A DNA stretch of 64,000 nt from Oegoconia quadripuncta (GCA_949316235.1 OX438742.1:9084815-9148814); one strand, 5' to 3'; shown: positions 1 to 13,233, numbered from the stretch's first letter. The notes: a model not told the origin generated them from the letters alone. Numbers and translations are program-made.

Positions 1-6
1 TAGCAA

Positions 7-390
7 ATGAATAAAATGTTCTATTTAAATGCTAGAAAATTGTTTTTAGGTAAATACGTCATATTATGTAACAATTCCCTCGTTTTTAGTGATTGGGCGA
101 CGGTGGGAATTCATAAAAGTAGGCAAAAGTTATATGAGCTTTATGATGAAAGGACATATAATAAGAGCGAAAGTTTTATTGAATATGTTAGGCAATACTC
201 GAAAATATTCAAGCGAGCTTGTACCACAGCAAAATCAAATTTTATAAATAATAAAATAAAGAATAGCGCGGACGTAAAGACAACTTGGAAAGTTATAAAT
301 AGCGAAACTGGCAAATTTAAAACTCTTAACACTGATACGCGATTAAAAATTAATGATCAGAATTCGATCATTCTTCTAATAATTGAATGA
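7..390 (+). pseudogene. Non-LTR retrotransposon pol fragment
   Basis: The open frame contains WATVGIHKSRQKLYELYDER, then IEYVRQYSKIFKRACTTAKS and TTWKVINSETGK. This is the segment between the endonuclease and reverse transcriptase of lepidopteran LINE polyproteins (W-T-GI-KSR-KLYEL). No start of its own. It is cut on both sides and about 128 residues remain. The exact clade is not resolved. Confidence 0.7.
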
Positions 391-1040
391 GATTTCAGAC
401 TAATTTACTACAAATAAAAATACTTTTTTTTTCGAAGAAGTATTATATTTGAAATATTTCTAAATGTTTATTTATTTATTTATAGTTAGACTCGTATCAT
501 ATTTTTTCAGGTTGTACTGTAGAAACGAATCCAATTTACTAATGAAATACGCTGTGCATAAAAGCTTCATAAAAAAAGAATACCATCCAAACAAACAAAA
601 GAAATATGTATGAAGTTTAAACACGAAATATGAAAGCTCTCGATTGATAGACTCCCCTCGGGACGCAGTACATGAACATCGAAATAAATCGTGCATTCTA
701 AAGGTAGCATTTCAATACCTCCCAGTTCTAGCACGTATTTCACTTTGCTTTTAATAAAAGCTGCGAAATGGCGTTTCTATTATTATTTTCTTTTTGTTCT
801 GCTTTTGGATTTTCCCCGTGGGGGTCGTGTTTAAAACTGGAGTTGGTCTTTAATTATGGATATACTCGTACAATTGGAAACATTCATTCCTATTTGGTGT
901 CATGCTAAGAATCAACTTTCCCCAACATTCACCTACCTACAGAATTAGAAACGTCACCGCTGCTGGTCTTGTAGCCGTTTCTTCAATAAACAGGCAGTCC
1001 AGGGTGACCAAAATTTCCATTCTGGCATCATCTCTAATAT
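391..1040. other. No gene seen
   Basis: AT-rich sequence with stops in all frames and no repeat family that I recognise. Confidence 0.4.
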
Positions 1041-1069
1041 AAAAAACGAGAGGAAATAAAAAACTCCTG

Positions 1070-1150
1070 ACGCTGCGGCACGACAACTATTAGTGAATAT
1101 AATTTGGCGCGGTCCTTGGATGGGTGACCACTGTCCCATATGAGGTATGT
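1070..1150 (+). mobile_element. 5S-rRNA-derived SINE fragment
   Basis: GGCGCGGTC followed by CTTGGATGGGTGACC (1115-1129), matching the internal control region of 5S rRNA apart from a short deletion. Related copies lie at 6238-6275, 21130-21181, about 21670 and 24452-24496. Confidence 0.6.
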
Positions 1151-1159
1151 CCGTCAACA

Positions 1160-3300
1160 AACAGTCCTTGCCGGTTGCTTTCTTCCCTTGTTCCTTGTAG
1201 ATAACCATGGCCAGAGAACAGGTTATCTTTGAAGATTTTTTTCCTCGGAGATAATTAGTTATCTCTAAGGATTTTATTCTCTTTACAGATTTTTTGACAG
1301 TTAAGTACATACAAGGAAAATCTATTCGTCGGAGATAACTAGCTATCTCTGAGGATTTCATTTTCCTAGTAGATAACTGTTTTTTTTAACAGTTATCTTT
1401 CAAGGCAGTCATATTTTATTATACGAGTAGCTTATTCACAATGTTTTATTATCGCATTAATCACAAAAGTTGGCACTAACCCTAATTTTTGGCTTCGTTG
1501 TTCTCGAATATGGTCATTATGAAATCTATTTTGTGTAATAACCTTTTTGAAGTTGTTGTATTTGAAAAGAATTTAAATTTTTTATGATACCATTGAACCG
1601 TTAATGGTTCTTTAATAGGGTAGTACGAGACGCAGTCTTTAAAAATTCAGGTAATTTCTTCGCACATGCTATTGGCATTTTTGTTTTAAATAACCACGTG
1701 CTAAGTCATCTCTCGATTCTTAAAACTGTACCTAATACATTTCGCCAACGACTACTGTGTTTTTTCTTCGTCCAGATTCCATAATAACGCAGTAGTAATA
1801 CAGGAAAATATTTAAATGAAATTTTTTTATCCAATGTAGGTAGGATGCAAAAAATATGACTTTTTTTAAAATACATCGCTTCACAAGGTGTTATTACGGA
1901 GAACAACACAATACTCTTCCATTTCCATACTACGGTTATATTACATAGGTATTATAAAACATAATCAGTTAACATAAGCGTAGTTCAAGCGATATGAAAT
2001 CCAGCTAAAGACCTTATCGCCTAAATATTCATCTATCCGGTAATAAACGTTTTTTACAGGCTTTTAATTAGCGTGTACGTTTGTAAGTAAGTTGTCCGTT
2101 TCAAACCATTTTACTTACTGTTTACCTACGGAGCTAAAATTTTGCATATTCGTTCAGTTCTGATGACCATTCATTTATATGATAGACATGAACTGCCGCC
2201 AGGATCGTCACCAGGGGAACTCCGTAATGGTTAATAGCACGGATAGAAAATTTGGCTTACACGGTTAGAATTGATAGTTTCACGTTGACCTGATGCTGTG
2301 TTACCCCAAGAGCGATCTCCTCTGCGGCCAATAGCGCGCTTACGAAATTTTGCAAACACGGTTGGACTAGAAATATGTGGGATCTTGATGGAGCATTATA
2401 AGCTTGTTTCCAGAAGCATTTTTTTGCACAGTTCCTCGTTTAAATTTCGCTGTTAACGTGATTCACGTCTCTTTGGTGTGTTGTGATAAGAATTAATACA
2501 GGTTTATTACTGATAGCTATACGGTATATTTGTATTGCTGTGCTAATTATTATTGCTATTGTAGTGTTATTAATTATAAATGACACAGATCTAATATGGA
2601 ATTAGCTGAACAGATAACGTCTAATAACATGGTGTAGTCATGCTTGAGCCTCGCGGGATAATTGTGCAATTGATTTATTCCAAATGAGTAAGCCTGACTC
2701 CTTTAAGTTCAGGAGTAGTGTATAAACTACCTAACGAAATAGTTCGAACGCTTGCAACCGGTGTATCTGCTAAAAGGGAATAGACACTTTGTTTGCCGTG
2801 ACGAGTTGGAAACGGCTTTATCCATTATTATCGGAGTTTAAAGGAAATACGGTGAGTGAGTATCGTTTTATATTTAAAGTTCATCTGATGTAGTTTAGTT
2901 AAAGAAAGATGACATATCTCTACTGAAGTTGTCTAACAATTTATACAATAAGTAATTTGTTTAGTCTTCATTCAAATAACAAAATAACGTTCCTTTTGGT
3001 TTGTATAAAGTATTATACAGCTTTGGAAGGTCACAACTAGATAACATACTAGACTCTACAGTAGGCCCTTAGTATAAGTATATAGGTCATTGCGTACTAT
3101 TTCAGAAATGGTTACATATTCTTCTTGTTTTCCTCTGCTACATTAGATATAGATAGTAGTTTATAATCGACCCCTCGTGATTCACAGAGTTTTGGCTTGA
3201 CGCGTAAAGAGGCCAATTTAATTTTGTTTTTCTGCGAAAGCGAATAAATGTGACACTAAATATGATTCGTTTCTTTTAGAACATGTATATATAACATAAG
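1160..3300. other. No gene seen
   Basis: AT-rich, no convincing coding frame. A donor-like ACG|GTGAGT near 2850 follows a region without an extended frame, so it could end a noncoding exon, but nothing else supports this. Confidence 0.35.
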
Positions 3301-3310
3301 TTATACTATA

Positions 3311-4294
3311 CAGGGCGTCCCAAAGTTATGGGACATGAAGGGGAAGTACCTTAAATATCGTAGATAGTGAATTTTGCTCAAAGAAGACTTTATGTTATTT
3401 TTAAAAGTTAGTAATTCTGCATTCATAGATTTTCTAAAAATTATTTGCTTCGGCTGGGAATCGAACCGACTCAAATGTGAAAAAAAAAACACCCTACTTT
3501 TATGATGCCAATCGAAAGAATAGCTAAAAAATAATAACTCTGCCTAAGTAACATAGTATTTTAAAAGAAAGGAACAACGTGAAATTAATCATTTTAATCA
3601 AATAAAAAACATACATGAAACTGCCGTAGTCAATTAAGTAGGTATTTTTTTGTAAATTAATTAATTAAATGCTCAAAATGTGATCCCTCTTGTCTTACGC
3701 AAATCGCCAATCTTTTAATGAGCCCGCTGCCTGTTGATTTTCTAATCATTTTATGGTGAACACTCGATGTGATATGGCATTATAAATTATTTATTTTTGT
3801 TTTTAATTTGCCTTCTGTCTAGCTTACAGAGGACGTATTGAAATACAAGTTTTATCATTTCATCTACACGTGCACTTATAATAAGGAAAACTATGTTAGT
3901 ACCTATTTTATGAAGTGGGTACTTATTTACGAATAATCAATGCTATCTTTGGAATGATAATATCGCTACTTTTCGAACGTCGTCGGCAATAAATAACTTT
4001 CTTGAAATTTGACTCAATCATTTTATGTTGTTCCTTTCTTTTAAAATACTATGTTACTTAGGCAGAGTTATTATTTTTTAGCTATTCTTTCGATTGGCAT
4101 CATAAAAGTAGGGTGTTTTTTTTTTCACATTTAAGTCGGTTCGATTCCCAGCCGAAGCAAGTAATTTTTAGAAAATCTATGAATGCAGAATTACTAACTT
4201 TTAAAAATAACATAAAGTCTTCTTTGAGCAAAATTCACTATCTACAATATTTAAGGTACTTCCCCTTCATGTCCCATAACTTTGGGACGCCCTG
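3311..4294. mobile_element. TA-flanked DNA element with long, nearly identical inverted arms
   Basis: Starts CAGGGCGTCCCAAAGTTATG and ends with its reverse complement; both sides are bordered by TA (3309-3310 and 4295-4296). Arms of about 280 bases (3311-3587 and 4018-4294) differ by only a few bases. The 430-base centre is single-copy and AT-rich and has no transposase frame. TA target and the GGCGTCCCAAAGTT end suggest a Tc1/mariner-related nonautonomous (foldback-type) element. The small frames in the arms (3301-3492 minus, 4113-4379 plus) are copies of one another, not genes. Confidence 0.8.
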
Positions 4295-4671
4295 TATACA
4301 CCCGTACCATGCGTTCTACACTGCTGTGTACTCGTTTTATTGTCGCATTAACTTTCATTCCAGTGTTTGTGTGAGATAGATCTCAAAGATGTCCGAATTT
4401 CAATGTATTGTGATATACAACACAATGTATTGCAGCGGTTGAGATTCAAAAAACCAAAGCAGGTGCCATATAGCTACCTATACACATATGTATTTATTTT
4501 TAAATCGTCAAATATCTGGAAAAATGCAAATGGTAGGTACCTGACAATGGCTTCACGCCCTGTTACGTTTTGCAGGTGATCCCGTCGGATTTCCTGTACT
4601 AGACTAGGTAGACTAGAATTTGCCCTAAATCAATGCAGTATAATTTGTTTTTAATATTCGTTCTTTTATTG

Positions 4672-4905
4672 TAGACTAGCTTTCCGCACGCGGCTCCGCC
4701 TACGTGGTAGAACTTTATCGCGGAAATTTGTTTATCCCGAGGGAACTACTCACTTTATCGGGTTATAAAATATCCTATGTTTTAATCTAGAGTATGTTCT
4801 ACCTATATACCAAATTTCAGCCAAATCCGTTCAGCCATTTCCCCGTGATTGAGCAATAAACAAACAAATGAACAAACATCCAAACTTTCGCATTTATAAT
4901 GTTAG
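4672..4905 (+). mobile_element. Dispersed insect repeat (probable RTE-type LINE 3' end)
   Basis: Begins CTTTCCGCACGCGGCTCCGC and ends near ACTTTCGCATTTATAATG, with a middle carrying CCAAATCCGTTCAGCCATTT. The same family is seen in reverse at 39385-39585 and in part at 11238-11330. The class call is from memory of similar insect repeats. Confidence 0.55.
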
Positions 4906-4965
4906 TTAGAAGACTTATGCTTTAGAATCTTAAGATAATATCGCAAACCACTATTGGGCACGCTA

Positions 4966-5300
4966 AGGCCCGTATTAAGAAACCATTCTCAAGATTGAGA
5001 ACAGTTTTGTGGTCGGTCTGAAGTAAACGTGTTGATTAATAAACCTAACTTGAGACCTGAAAAGCACGTGCATACTCAAGCAGTACTGACTTGAGAGGTG
5101 CGCGTATTAATAAACGAAACTCAAGACTTATCATTCATTCGCCGCTGAGGCGAATACTTGAGAAGTGATCTCAGCTGAATAGACCTCAAGATAGGTTTAT
5201 AAATTAGCACGGAGCTTGAGATAGCGTCAACTGCTTAAGACGCATCTCGGTTGATACAGCCTCAAGACTTGTATTGAGATTGGTTTATTAATACGGGCCT
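4966..5300. mobile_element. 335-bp MITE with AGGCCCGTATTAA termini
   Basis: Left end AGGCCCGTATTAAGAAACC and right end the reverse complement of AGGCCCGTATTAATAAACC, one mismatch. Flanked by TA on both sides. The interior has repeated CTCAAG/CTTGAG motifs and no coding frame. A related right end (ATAAATACGAGCCCT) stands alone at about 5640-5682. Confidence 0.8.
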
Positions 5301-5639
5301 TAACTTTTAAATTAAAATATTGTTTGAATTAACTGTTTAATGTCAAAATACAATGAAATAAATAGAATCATGCCATGTTTAGAACTTATTTGTAATGAGA
5401 TAGAGATTGTACATATTTTCTGACTTTATCTGTTTCTTGTGCAATACACAATAAAGATAGAGCTGAAACAAAAACGTTGAAAAAGTTCTATTTTATCGTG
5501 GTGTCTAGACCGGGTGCTTTATTGAATTTTATATTATTTGCATGATAAAATTCAACTATGGCCAATCCTATTACGATAGAAGCTTGGGGCTATAATAATA
5601 ATGCGATCTCAAAATATTTCAACTCTCAAGTGTCGACTT

Positions 5640-5682
5640 AAGTTCATCTCAATCATAAGATGGTTTTATAAATACGAGCCCT
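5640..5682. mobile_element. Solitary end of a related MITE
   Basis: CATCTCAATCATAAGATGG followed by TTTTATAAATACGAGCCCT resembles the right end of the 4966-5300 element. No left end was found nearby. Confidence 0.4.
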
Positions 5683-6170
5683 AAACCCAGTGAAAGACGG
5701 ACAGACGGGTAGGCTTAATAGCACCCTGAAAACAAAATTAATAACATCGCACATTCATCCATACAATTTTGGCCGAACACAAGTGAACGGACGGACAAAC
5801 ATTCAATAAACCTGTTATATATGTGGTAAAAGATAAATCACCATACTTTATAAAACTAATAATTCATTGCTGTAATAACATTGGAAGTGTATGCATAAAC
5901 CCATCTCCATGTTTTGATAACCAGTATAGAATCTAGATTAAAAATAACATGTAGGATATAGCAACTGGAAGTTAATAACGAGAGGAAAAATTACTCCCAG
6001 AGTGAAAACATGTCTAAATACATTTAACCTAGTAGTTAGCTTACATTCCCACTGCTAGGACACAGCAGTCTAATGTTCTACCTAATGCGAATTTGTGTCG
6101 GAATAGTGGCCAACTGACAGTCAAGTGATTTGCAGCTGCCCCTCCTGCAGTTCACCAACTTAATTGACTT
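5683..6170. other. No gene seen
   Basis: No frame or repeat that I can assign. Confidence 0.3.
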
Positions 6171-6175
6171 ACCTT

Positions 6176-6290
6176 GCCTTCTAGTGAAAACAACAGCGGT
6201 TGCTTTCCTCCGATGCACTCGTATGAAAGTGCCACTAGTGGTCACCCACCCAAGTACCTATATACTGATCGCTCCAGACGAATGCGACTG
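6176..6290 (-). mobile_element. 5S-rRNA-derived SINE copy, minus strand
   Basis: On the minus strand reads GCGATCAGTATATAGGTACT then TGGGTGGGTGACCAC, a diverged 5S-type control region (core 6238-6275). Confidence 0.55.
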
Positions 6291-6348
6291 CGCCATGAAT
6301 GTTACTTTGTATCATGGAAGACTCGAGTTATGTATGACCCCGCGCATA

Positions 6349-6545
6349 TTTTTCTTTTTGCACAACGGGTTAGTTACTCAAGTGAAGATGAGTCCGAAGG
6401 TGGAAGCGCGTTCACCCGTTACGCCCAAATTATTTGGGGGAATGGATATCTTATCTCAAACAACCGAATCACCACAATACATAAACATTGCTGCTTGACG
6501 GCAGCCTTGGATGAAATGGTGGTAGGTTAGGTAGGCGAACATTAA
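6349..6545 (-). mobile_element. SINE-B 3' part, minus strand
   Basis: Reverse copy of the family that is complete at 13698-14037: shared pieces are the transcript end that reads CACAACGGGTTA on plus, then GATATCTTATCTCAAACAACC and ATGAAATGGTGGTAGG. The tRNA-like head is lost. Frames here are not genes. Confidence 0.65.
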
Positions 6546-6629
6546 AAACGTCCTATAACCAGCCAAAAATGCATGTGGTCATTTCATATTACTTTGCACT
6601 ATTTAATGATAATAACATACACACATACA

Positions 6630-6937
6630 TAATGTCACGCCTGTTTCCCATAGGGGTAGGCAGAGACCACAGACTTCCACTAGCTACGATCCTGACACAC
6701 CTCATTTGCTTCATTCACTCTTATAAGGTTGTTCATATATGCTCGTCGGTTTAGAGTACTCTTGACTTGGCCTTTCTTTAAGACGTCCGCGATTTGATCA
6801 TGGCACGTTCGCCGTGGTCTTCCCCTACCAACACTACCATCCACATTCGCTTCGTATATATCTTTCGTAAGTCTTCTTTCATTCATCCTCTTCACATGTC
6901 CAAACCGTCTCAGCATAGCTTTTCCAATCTTTGTCAC
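6630..6937 (-). pseudogene. LINE 3' fragment: end of pol plus tail
   Basis: The minus-strand frame 6937-6680 reads [20 protein letters not shown] and [19 protein letters not shown], the typical C-terminal end of lepidopteran LINE reverse transcriptases. It is followed by a tail with GTCTGTGGTCTCTGCCTACC and a TATG-rich end at about 6630. The same tail alone is at 12490-12545. Truncated at the 5' side. Confidence 0.75.
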
Positions 6938-7429
6938 TACATCTTATCAAAATGAAACTACTAAATCTGTATGGCTGAAATGAAATACGAAGACATGTCA
7001 TAAGTATAGTATTCTGTCAACACACATGTCCACGTGGTTCCTCACGATTCGAGTGCGCTGTACGAAGTGAAGCCACAACCGCCGTCGTACTTGCATTTAC
7101 GCACACACACGCATCAATACCAAGCCGATCGTCGTATTAATAAGTCACTCGCGAAACGATAACTGACACACATTTAGAAAAGTGACTTCACTTTACGTTA
7201 TTTATTAGCGGTCCGTGTTCCTTTTTTTTTGTCTGAGCCTGTATCATTCAATCAACGAAATTATTTGCAAGAATACAGTTTTGAAGATATTTAAGCTAGC
7301 AAAGCATTTCCATGAATCCAGCCTCAGATGTGCACAATTATTCATTTTTATTACAACCTTTGCTGTCTTTTGTCTACCAAGGCACCTTAGTCCATTCTCT
7401 TCTAGTCTCTACTTTGGTCTATCCTAGTA

Positions 7430-7545
7430 TAATAAGTTACACTTTTTTTTTTTTACGAGTATTAGCCTGTCTTGTCCCACTGCTGGGTAAAGGCCTCCCT
7501 CAAACTCTTATACTCGTTTCTATCCTTAGCGGTTAAGTCCACTTA
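7430..7545 (-). mobile_element. LINE tail fragment
   Basis: On the minus strand carries GAGGGAGGCCTTTACCCAGC then AGTGGGACAAGAC, a very common lepidopteran LINE 3' segment. Confidence 0.55.
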
Positions 7546-9930
7546 TGATATATATTTTTTAAATGGACTTGTCTATACAGCGCTGGACACAGCTGAGACA
7601 AGCGACCCCTTTTGCGATATAACAGTGGAAACTGTCAGTGTAGCTAATTACCGACTTAGATTAGTCGATTCCCATATACCTACTTCACCATAACCCAAGT
7701 GTTAACAAGCGTAGGTAGGCACTTGATTAATCTTGTTATACTAGATGTGTGACCTCCCTCTACGCTTTGAGAGCAATCAGTAGTGTAATCAGAATTCAAA
7801 TTGTGGTCACCGGTTTCGGGGTTCTTGATCATTCAGCCGACGTCAATCTGTAACTCCGTTTGACCGTAACCCCAGGCCTGTGTATCTTGCACTAAAATCA
7901 ACAAGCCCTACATTTATGTAATCAAGTTTAGAGATCAATTCTAATTGGGTTTACTCCAAGCCTATTCGGCCTTTGTACAACTGAAATGACAAAATGTGAT
8001 TAAACAAGACTATAATCTGACTTTTCTTATAGAATATGGAATTGCCCCTTGATACACCTGATTTGTTTGTTTATCAGGCCTTTATAAATTTAAAAAATCC
8101 TTTCTGGATGATCATCACACATCAAGGTTCTAAATAAATTTCCTCTTGTCCACCATTTAACGGTACCACCGTCAATCCTGTTGCCCTGTTCGGCGATGCA
8201 AAGCAATAAGTTTGGATGCCTACATCGTCTCTTGCAGTATAATCGTTTTATCCAGGGCATATCTTACTGTCGACGTATTAAGGTTTAAAAAAAATCTTGC
8301 CGACACTGTCTTTAGTCCCCCAGTCGTAACAACAAATCGCGTTTTAGAAATACTGCGCAGACGCTCGGTGTCCCAATCAAACTTTAAGGTGCAAAATCTT
8401 GGAAATAAATAAACCAATTCTAATGAAATACACGCATTATAAGTCTAGATAAGTTATTTTAAGTTCATCCGTAGTATCTGAAATGCAATTGTCTTTCTTT
8501 TAGTCAGATATGACAAGCTTTAGGCATGAGACACTAACTAGGCATTATACTTTTTTATATCTTAATCAAAACGAGATTTTTTTGTTGAGTTATCCGGATA
8601 TTTTTGGAGAACAAAACCTAGTTGCTTTCACGTGGTTTTCATGTCACTTTCGCTTTTCCTTGCTTAATGTAAGTACGAGTACTACTACGATACCACATAC
8701 AGACAATACCGTACACATGGCCGCATTCTGGTCCTCAAGAATTTGATGGCATTACGATCGACTCGCTAAGAAGAGTGAATAAGTGTCATACTCACAAGGA
8801 ATGACATCGTTAAAACTCGAAATTTAATGTGATATCTTTACGTAGGAACCCTCCCGGCTCCTCGAGTGCACTCCTGACTTAGTTCCTTGCAATCAATTCA
8901 ATAAATTTCCCGTCTATTCATTTTTAACGAGGCCTAAATATAGCTGGTATCGACCTGTCGCGCCGCCCCGATCGGACAATGTGTCCGCTAAGGCTCGATT
9001 GTTGGACGGGGCAAATTGCCACTCCAGACACTGGACAGTGGACATTGCAATGGAAATACTATATGAACTCTTTGGAGCGCGACGTAGCTGTCGATGACCT
9101 TTGGCTGGTGGATGGAATATTTATACTGTGAACACATCTTTTCACAGTTGCATTAGTTGTCTCTCTAAAGGTCAGCGACTCCTGGATATAGTATTTAAAA
9201 AAATGGGTAGTCTTTCTGTAAGCCATATAGAGCTCATGTCAATACAAAATATTTTTTAGACAAGTATCTAAAGAAATGAATAAGTTATATAATACTGCTC
9301 TAAAAGCTAAGTAAACGAAACTTCATAACGATTTCTGCACAACCTCAGGTTTTAAACAAATATACCTTAACTTCAAAGCAAGTTTGTCAAAGAGCTCTCT
9401 TCGTAAGTTCAAAACCTCTCCAAGATACTGCAGACTTGATAGTATTCTTCCCTCTATACACCTTATTTCCAAGTTACAAGTATTTTCAGCATTTTCTAAG
9501 TGACACTTTATAGACGATATGCCAACAATTTTGATGCGATTTTTTGAAAAGAATTGTGTGTAAAATAATTATTTTATAATATTGCCTACATTTTTTTTAA
9601 ATCCCTGTTCAAACTACTAAAATCTAAAGTCTACACATCTGTAACAAAATAAGAGCCTGTGCCTATGTCGTGTTTAGTTTTGCTATCTTCGATACGAAAG
9701 TACCAATTTCCTTGTAATATAATTAAAACGTTACCCACTCAATTATAACGATAACCATTGTCAGTGACAATAAGAATCACTAATTGGAATAAGTTTGATA
9801 TTAGTTTATTATAATACTGCAGTAATGCTGTTGATTCCATGTAAATAAGTAAATAAATAAATAAATACAAAAATTGTTGCACAGTAATATGAAAATTTTG
9901 AAAACAAACGACTATAACATTTAGATATAC
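7546..9930. other. No gene seen
   Basis: Short frames only, none with a recognisable domain. Overlapping frames of about 65 codons at 8212-8417 on both strands look like a chance open stretch or old element remnant. Confidence 0.3.
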
Positions 9931-9934
9931 TAAA

Positions 9935-10145
9935 GCGTGTGAAAAGCTAAATATCTTCGTAACGGCATAACCGATTTTCATTAAACACGGCTAATGACAA
10001 TGTCTCCTCGTTTAGTTTTTAATATAGAAAACGGCATATAAATCGGACCAAGCTTTACTGAGCTACATCTGGACAACCAGTGGGCACACACACAACGTTG
10101 TCAATCACAACACCTGTGGTTCTTCGTCGGGGGTAAAAATAGCGC
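9935..10145 (+). repeat. Dispersed family with AACGGCATAACCGATTTTCA
   Basis: Shares the phrase 'GTAACGGCATAACCGATTTTC ... ATCGGACCAAGC ... TGAGCTACATCTGGACAACC ... TTCGTCGGGGGTAAAAA' with degraded copies at 15340-15420, 33490-33570, 36950-37090 and 37800-37930, and reversed copies at 28680-28790 and 47880-48100. Class unknown. Confidence 0.5.
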
Positions 10146-13100
10146 ACTTCACTTATTTTTGCCCCACAGCTACACACCTCTGACCGCCAGTTATTTACAC
10201 GTGTAATGGCTATATTTAACGCACTAACTCGCTTGTTAATGTATGACAAATCTCAACAGGCCTGATTCACATTTCGACGAGTGCACTGAATACATTTTTC
10301 CACAAAGCGAGTTTAATCTTAATTGAATTCACCTGGGCTTAGTTCACTCGCTATTCACTGGTGAAGATAATATTAAAACTTCCTTTGTACACTTCAACGT
10401 TGTAATTTGAATGAGTAGACTTAGATGGCGAAGTTGATCCACAGAAAAAGGGAACCTATTTTCCAGTTTGTTGACTTTGAAAAACGGAAAGAAATAATCA
10501 GTGTGTTCTTTTGCTTGTAGCTCTTTTCACTGGGGGTGTAGAGTTGCAATTGCAGTTACGAAAGTCTTTCTATCGCAGGAAGGGGTTAAGCCGTGTTGTT
10601 TTTGTGTAGATATTGGCATTGTTTGTTGGTAGTAACCCTGCCTTTGAAATCAACGGTTGGGGGGTCGAAACCAGCTAGGAGATTTATGTTTGTTTGATGG
10701 ATACAAACATTTATTCCCGACATATGTCGTCTTCTCCTTATCGCGTCAATGGGTTGTTTTGTTTTGAGGTACAGAGAAATTTAAATAGTAGTACGGGATG
10801 ATAAAGTAAATCAAAGCGAGAGATAACAAAACATTTTTAGGTATATAGTTTTATTTCGGATATTGTTGCGATTTGCCATAGATGCGACTAATACGCGTTA
10901 CTGAAAATCGCAATGGAAATACTGTAAGAGACAATAATAGTTTTGTTGACATTAAACAAACGACGCTTAGCTTTTACCAAACCTGTTACGGCCATTCTGA
11001 TTCGGCCAATAGAAAAGAGCATGTATAGATATTTTAGCTTACCCCGAAAAACATTTTAGGATTTCTCTAAATTCAAACTAAAAAGGCAACGGCATGCCCT
11101 GAGATCCGTAAACGTCCAACATCATTGAAACTGCCTTACTTATTTAATTAGTTACGCAGAAGTTGTATGAAGAAAACCGCAAAATGTTTGTTATTTACCT
11201 GAAAACTTGGGAACTTATTATTATGTAAATACCTAAGCTTTTCGCCCGCAGCTTCGATTGCGTGGAATACCCTTATCGTGGATATGTTTAATTTGTTTAC
11301 CCCGCGGGAACTACACACACTTTGTGAATTATTTATAAAAGAGCGCTCCCGTGTGGAACGATTTTTCGGTTTCGGATATGACGTCTAATTCTTTGAATTT
11401 CTAATCCCGTGTTTTACTTTATTCGCAAAAAATAAGAACATTCACGTGTATAATTTTAGTGCCTCAATATACCTACCTACTACGAAATACTAAGATTCCG
11501 TGATCGGGCCAATCTTCTCAAAATCTTTAATTGCATAAAAATCGAAATCATAGGTAGAGATGTTCAATTATATTTCGTAACATAGCACTACAAAATCATA
11601 TTCTCCGATATTTAAGATTAAACTACTTATGCGCTTATGTTCAAACTAATTCATAAATAACCTTCTGAAGGAAAACTTCGGACAATCATATCCCTTAAAC
11701 ATTCAACATAAGTCCATTTATATGAAAATAAATATGGAAATACCTACAATACATATTTCGATGGAACAAATACAGACCTAATTATCCAATGCTATCCGTA
11801 TCCTGTAAATATGTGGTCAATCGTCAAATACATACAAATCCTTCCCAATTGGTAGTCTCAGTAACAGTTTCGCGGTTTATCGGATTTTGTACAATTTCTT
11901 TGTGCAATTCGCGATTCGATCATTCATACATTGGAATTTGGGAAAAATAAACAGGAGTATTGGATTTATTAACATGTAATCAGAATAATTAAATTCATGA
12001 CATTTCAAATTTGTTCGCATTAAGTTTAAACAATATCTATTAATTGACACATCAACAATAATTATATTGAATATACAACTAAATGAACTAGATTTTTATA
12101 AGATTATTACTAACTTGAATACTACTTAACATGTATAAGCGAGCGATATTCGCAGCTTGTGACCAATGTTTGTTCGATGTATGTAGTTAAGTAGGCACTA
12201 ATATAATCAACAAGCGCAAAATCGATTCCACTAAACACAGCACTAATCGCGGTGGTATCCGCTAATCGATTCGCAATCAAACTTGCGGCTCAGGGATCTA
12301 GTAAGGCCACAGAGCATTTCATTTCCTGAAGTCCCGATGCGAAATCCCTATCAATATTATCTATATTCGAACCTCTATAGAAAACTGTCAAACAAATCGT
12401 AGGTACTTATTATGAATTTTCACCACAGTATATACAGGCTGTTAAATTTAAAATAATTAATAATATTAATAATTAATTAATTAAATTTGTCTGTGGTCTC
12501 CTCTGCCTACCTCTACGGGAAACAGGCGTGATATGTATGTATGTATCTTAAAATTACCAGGCACATTTTTAGGACATTCAGAGACGAAGAACTTTGAATG
12601 TTTAAGGGATATGATTGTCCGAAGTTTTCCTTAATTGTACTTTACATACAGGAACAATATTTAAAAAAAAAACAATCTTAATTTCTTAGGAAAGAAATAT
12701 TATATTTATAGATTTATTTAAACGAGACTTAGATTAACTGGTGTATTGTTAAAAACAGTGAAAAATTCACAATCTTAGATTAATAGTCAACATGGTTTCA
12801 GAATCTGTTCTCTTTTTGTCGATGATGATGATGCTGTTTTTATTAAAACAATTTGATTGAATAAAAATAAAAATATCTACTTACAGCTCGTCTTCTCATA
12901 CGCGAACGTATTGACTGTGCGGACTGTGGTTTAATCCGTGCGACGACGTGCCGTAACGAGCGCTTAATAATTTTGATTAAATGTTTGTTTTACTTCAATA
13001 AATTGTTTTAATTAAAACTGCGTCATCCATCATGTCGTGTAAATATGCAATCCAAAAACATGTTTTCTGTTTACTCATGGACTCGATTCTGAATCACTAA

Positions 13101-13200
13101 AATTTCCCTGGTAATTTTTTAACACCTTGTATGTTACACATTACTATAAAATGTATGAACACCTGTCCGCAAGGAGAATTATAGTTTCCCAATACTCACG
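10146..13200. other. No gene seen; small repeat pieces
   Basis: Holds a partial RTE-like repeat (11238-11330) and a LINE tail (12490-12545, ending in ATGT repeats). A GAT triplet run lies near 12820. Nothing coding is recognised. Confidence 0.35.
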
Positions 13201-13233
13201 TAAACATTAGGTAATACGTTTTGAGCAGAGGAA

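Noticed and set aside
3301..3492. Two matching 60-88 codon frames at 3301-3492 and 4113-4379
   Set aside because: They are the two arms of an inverted-repeat element, not duplicated genes.
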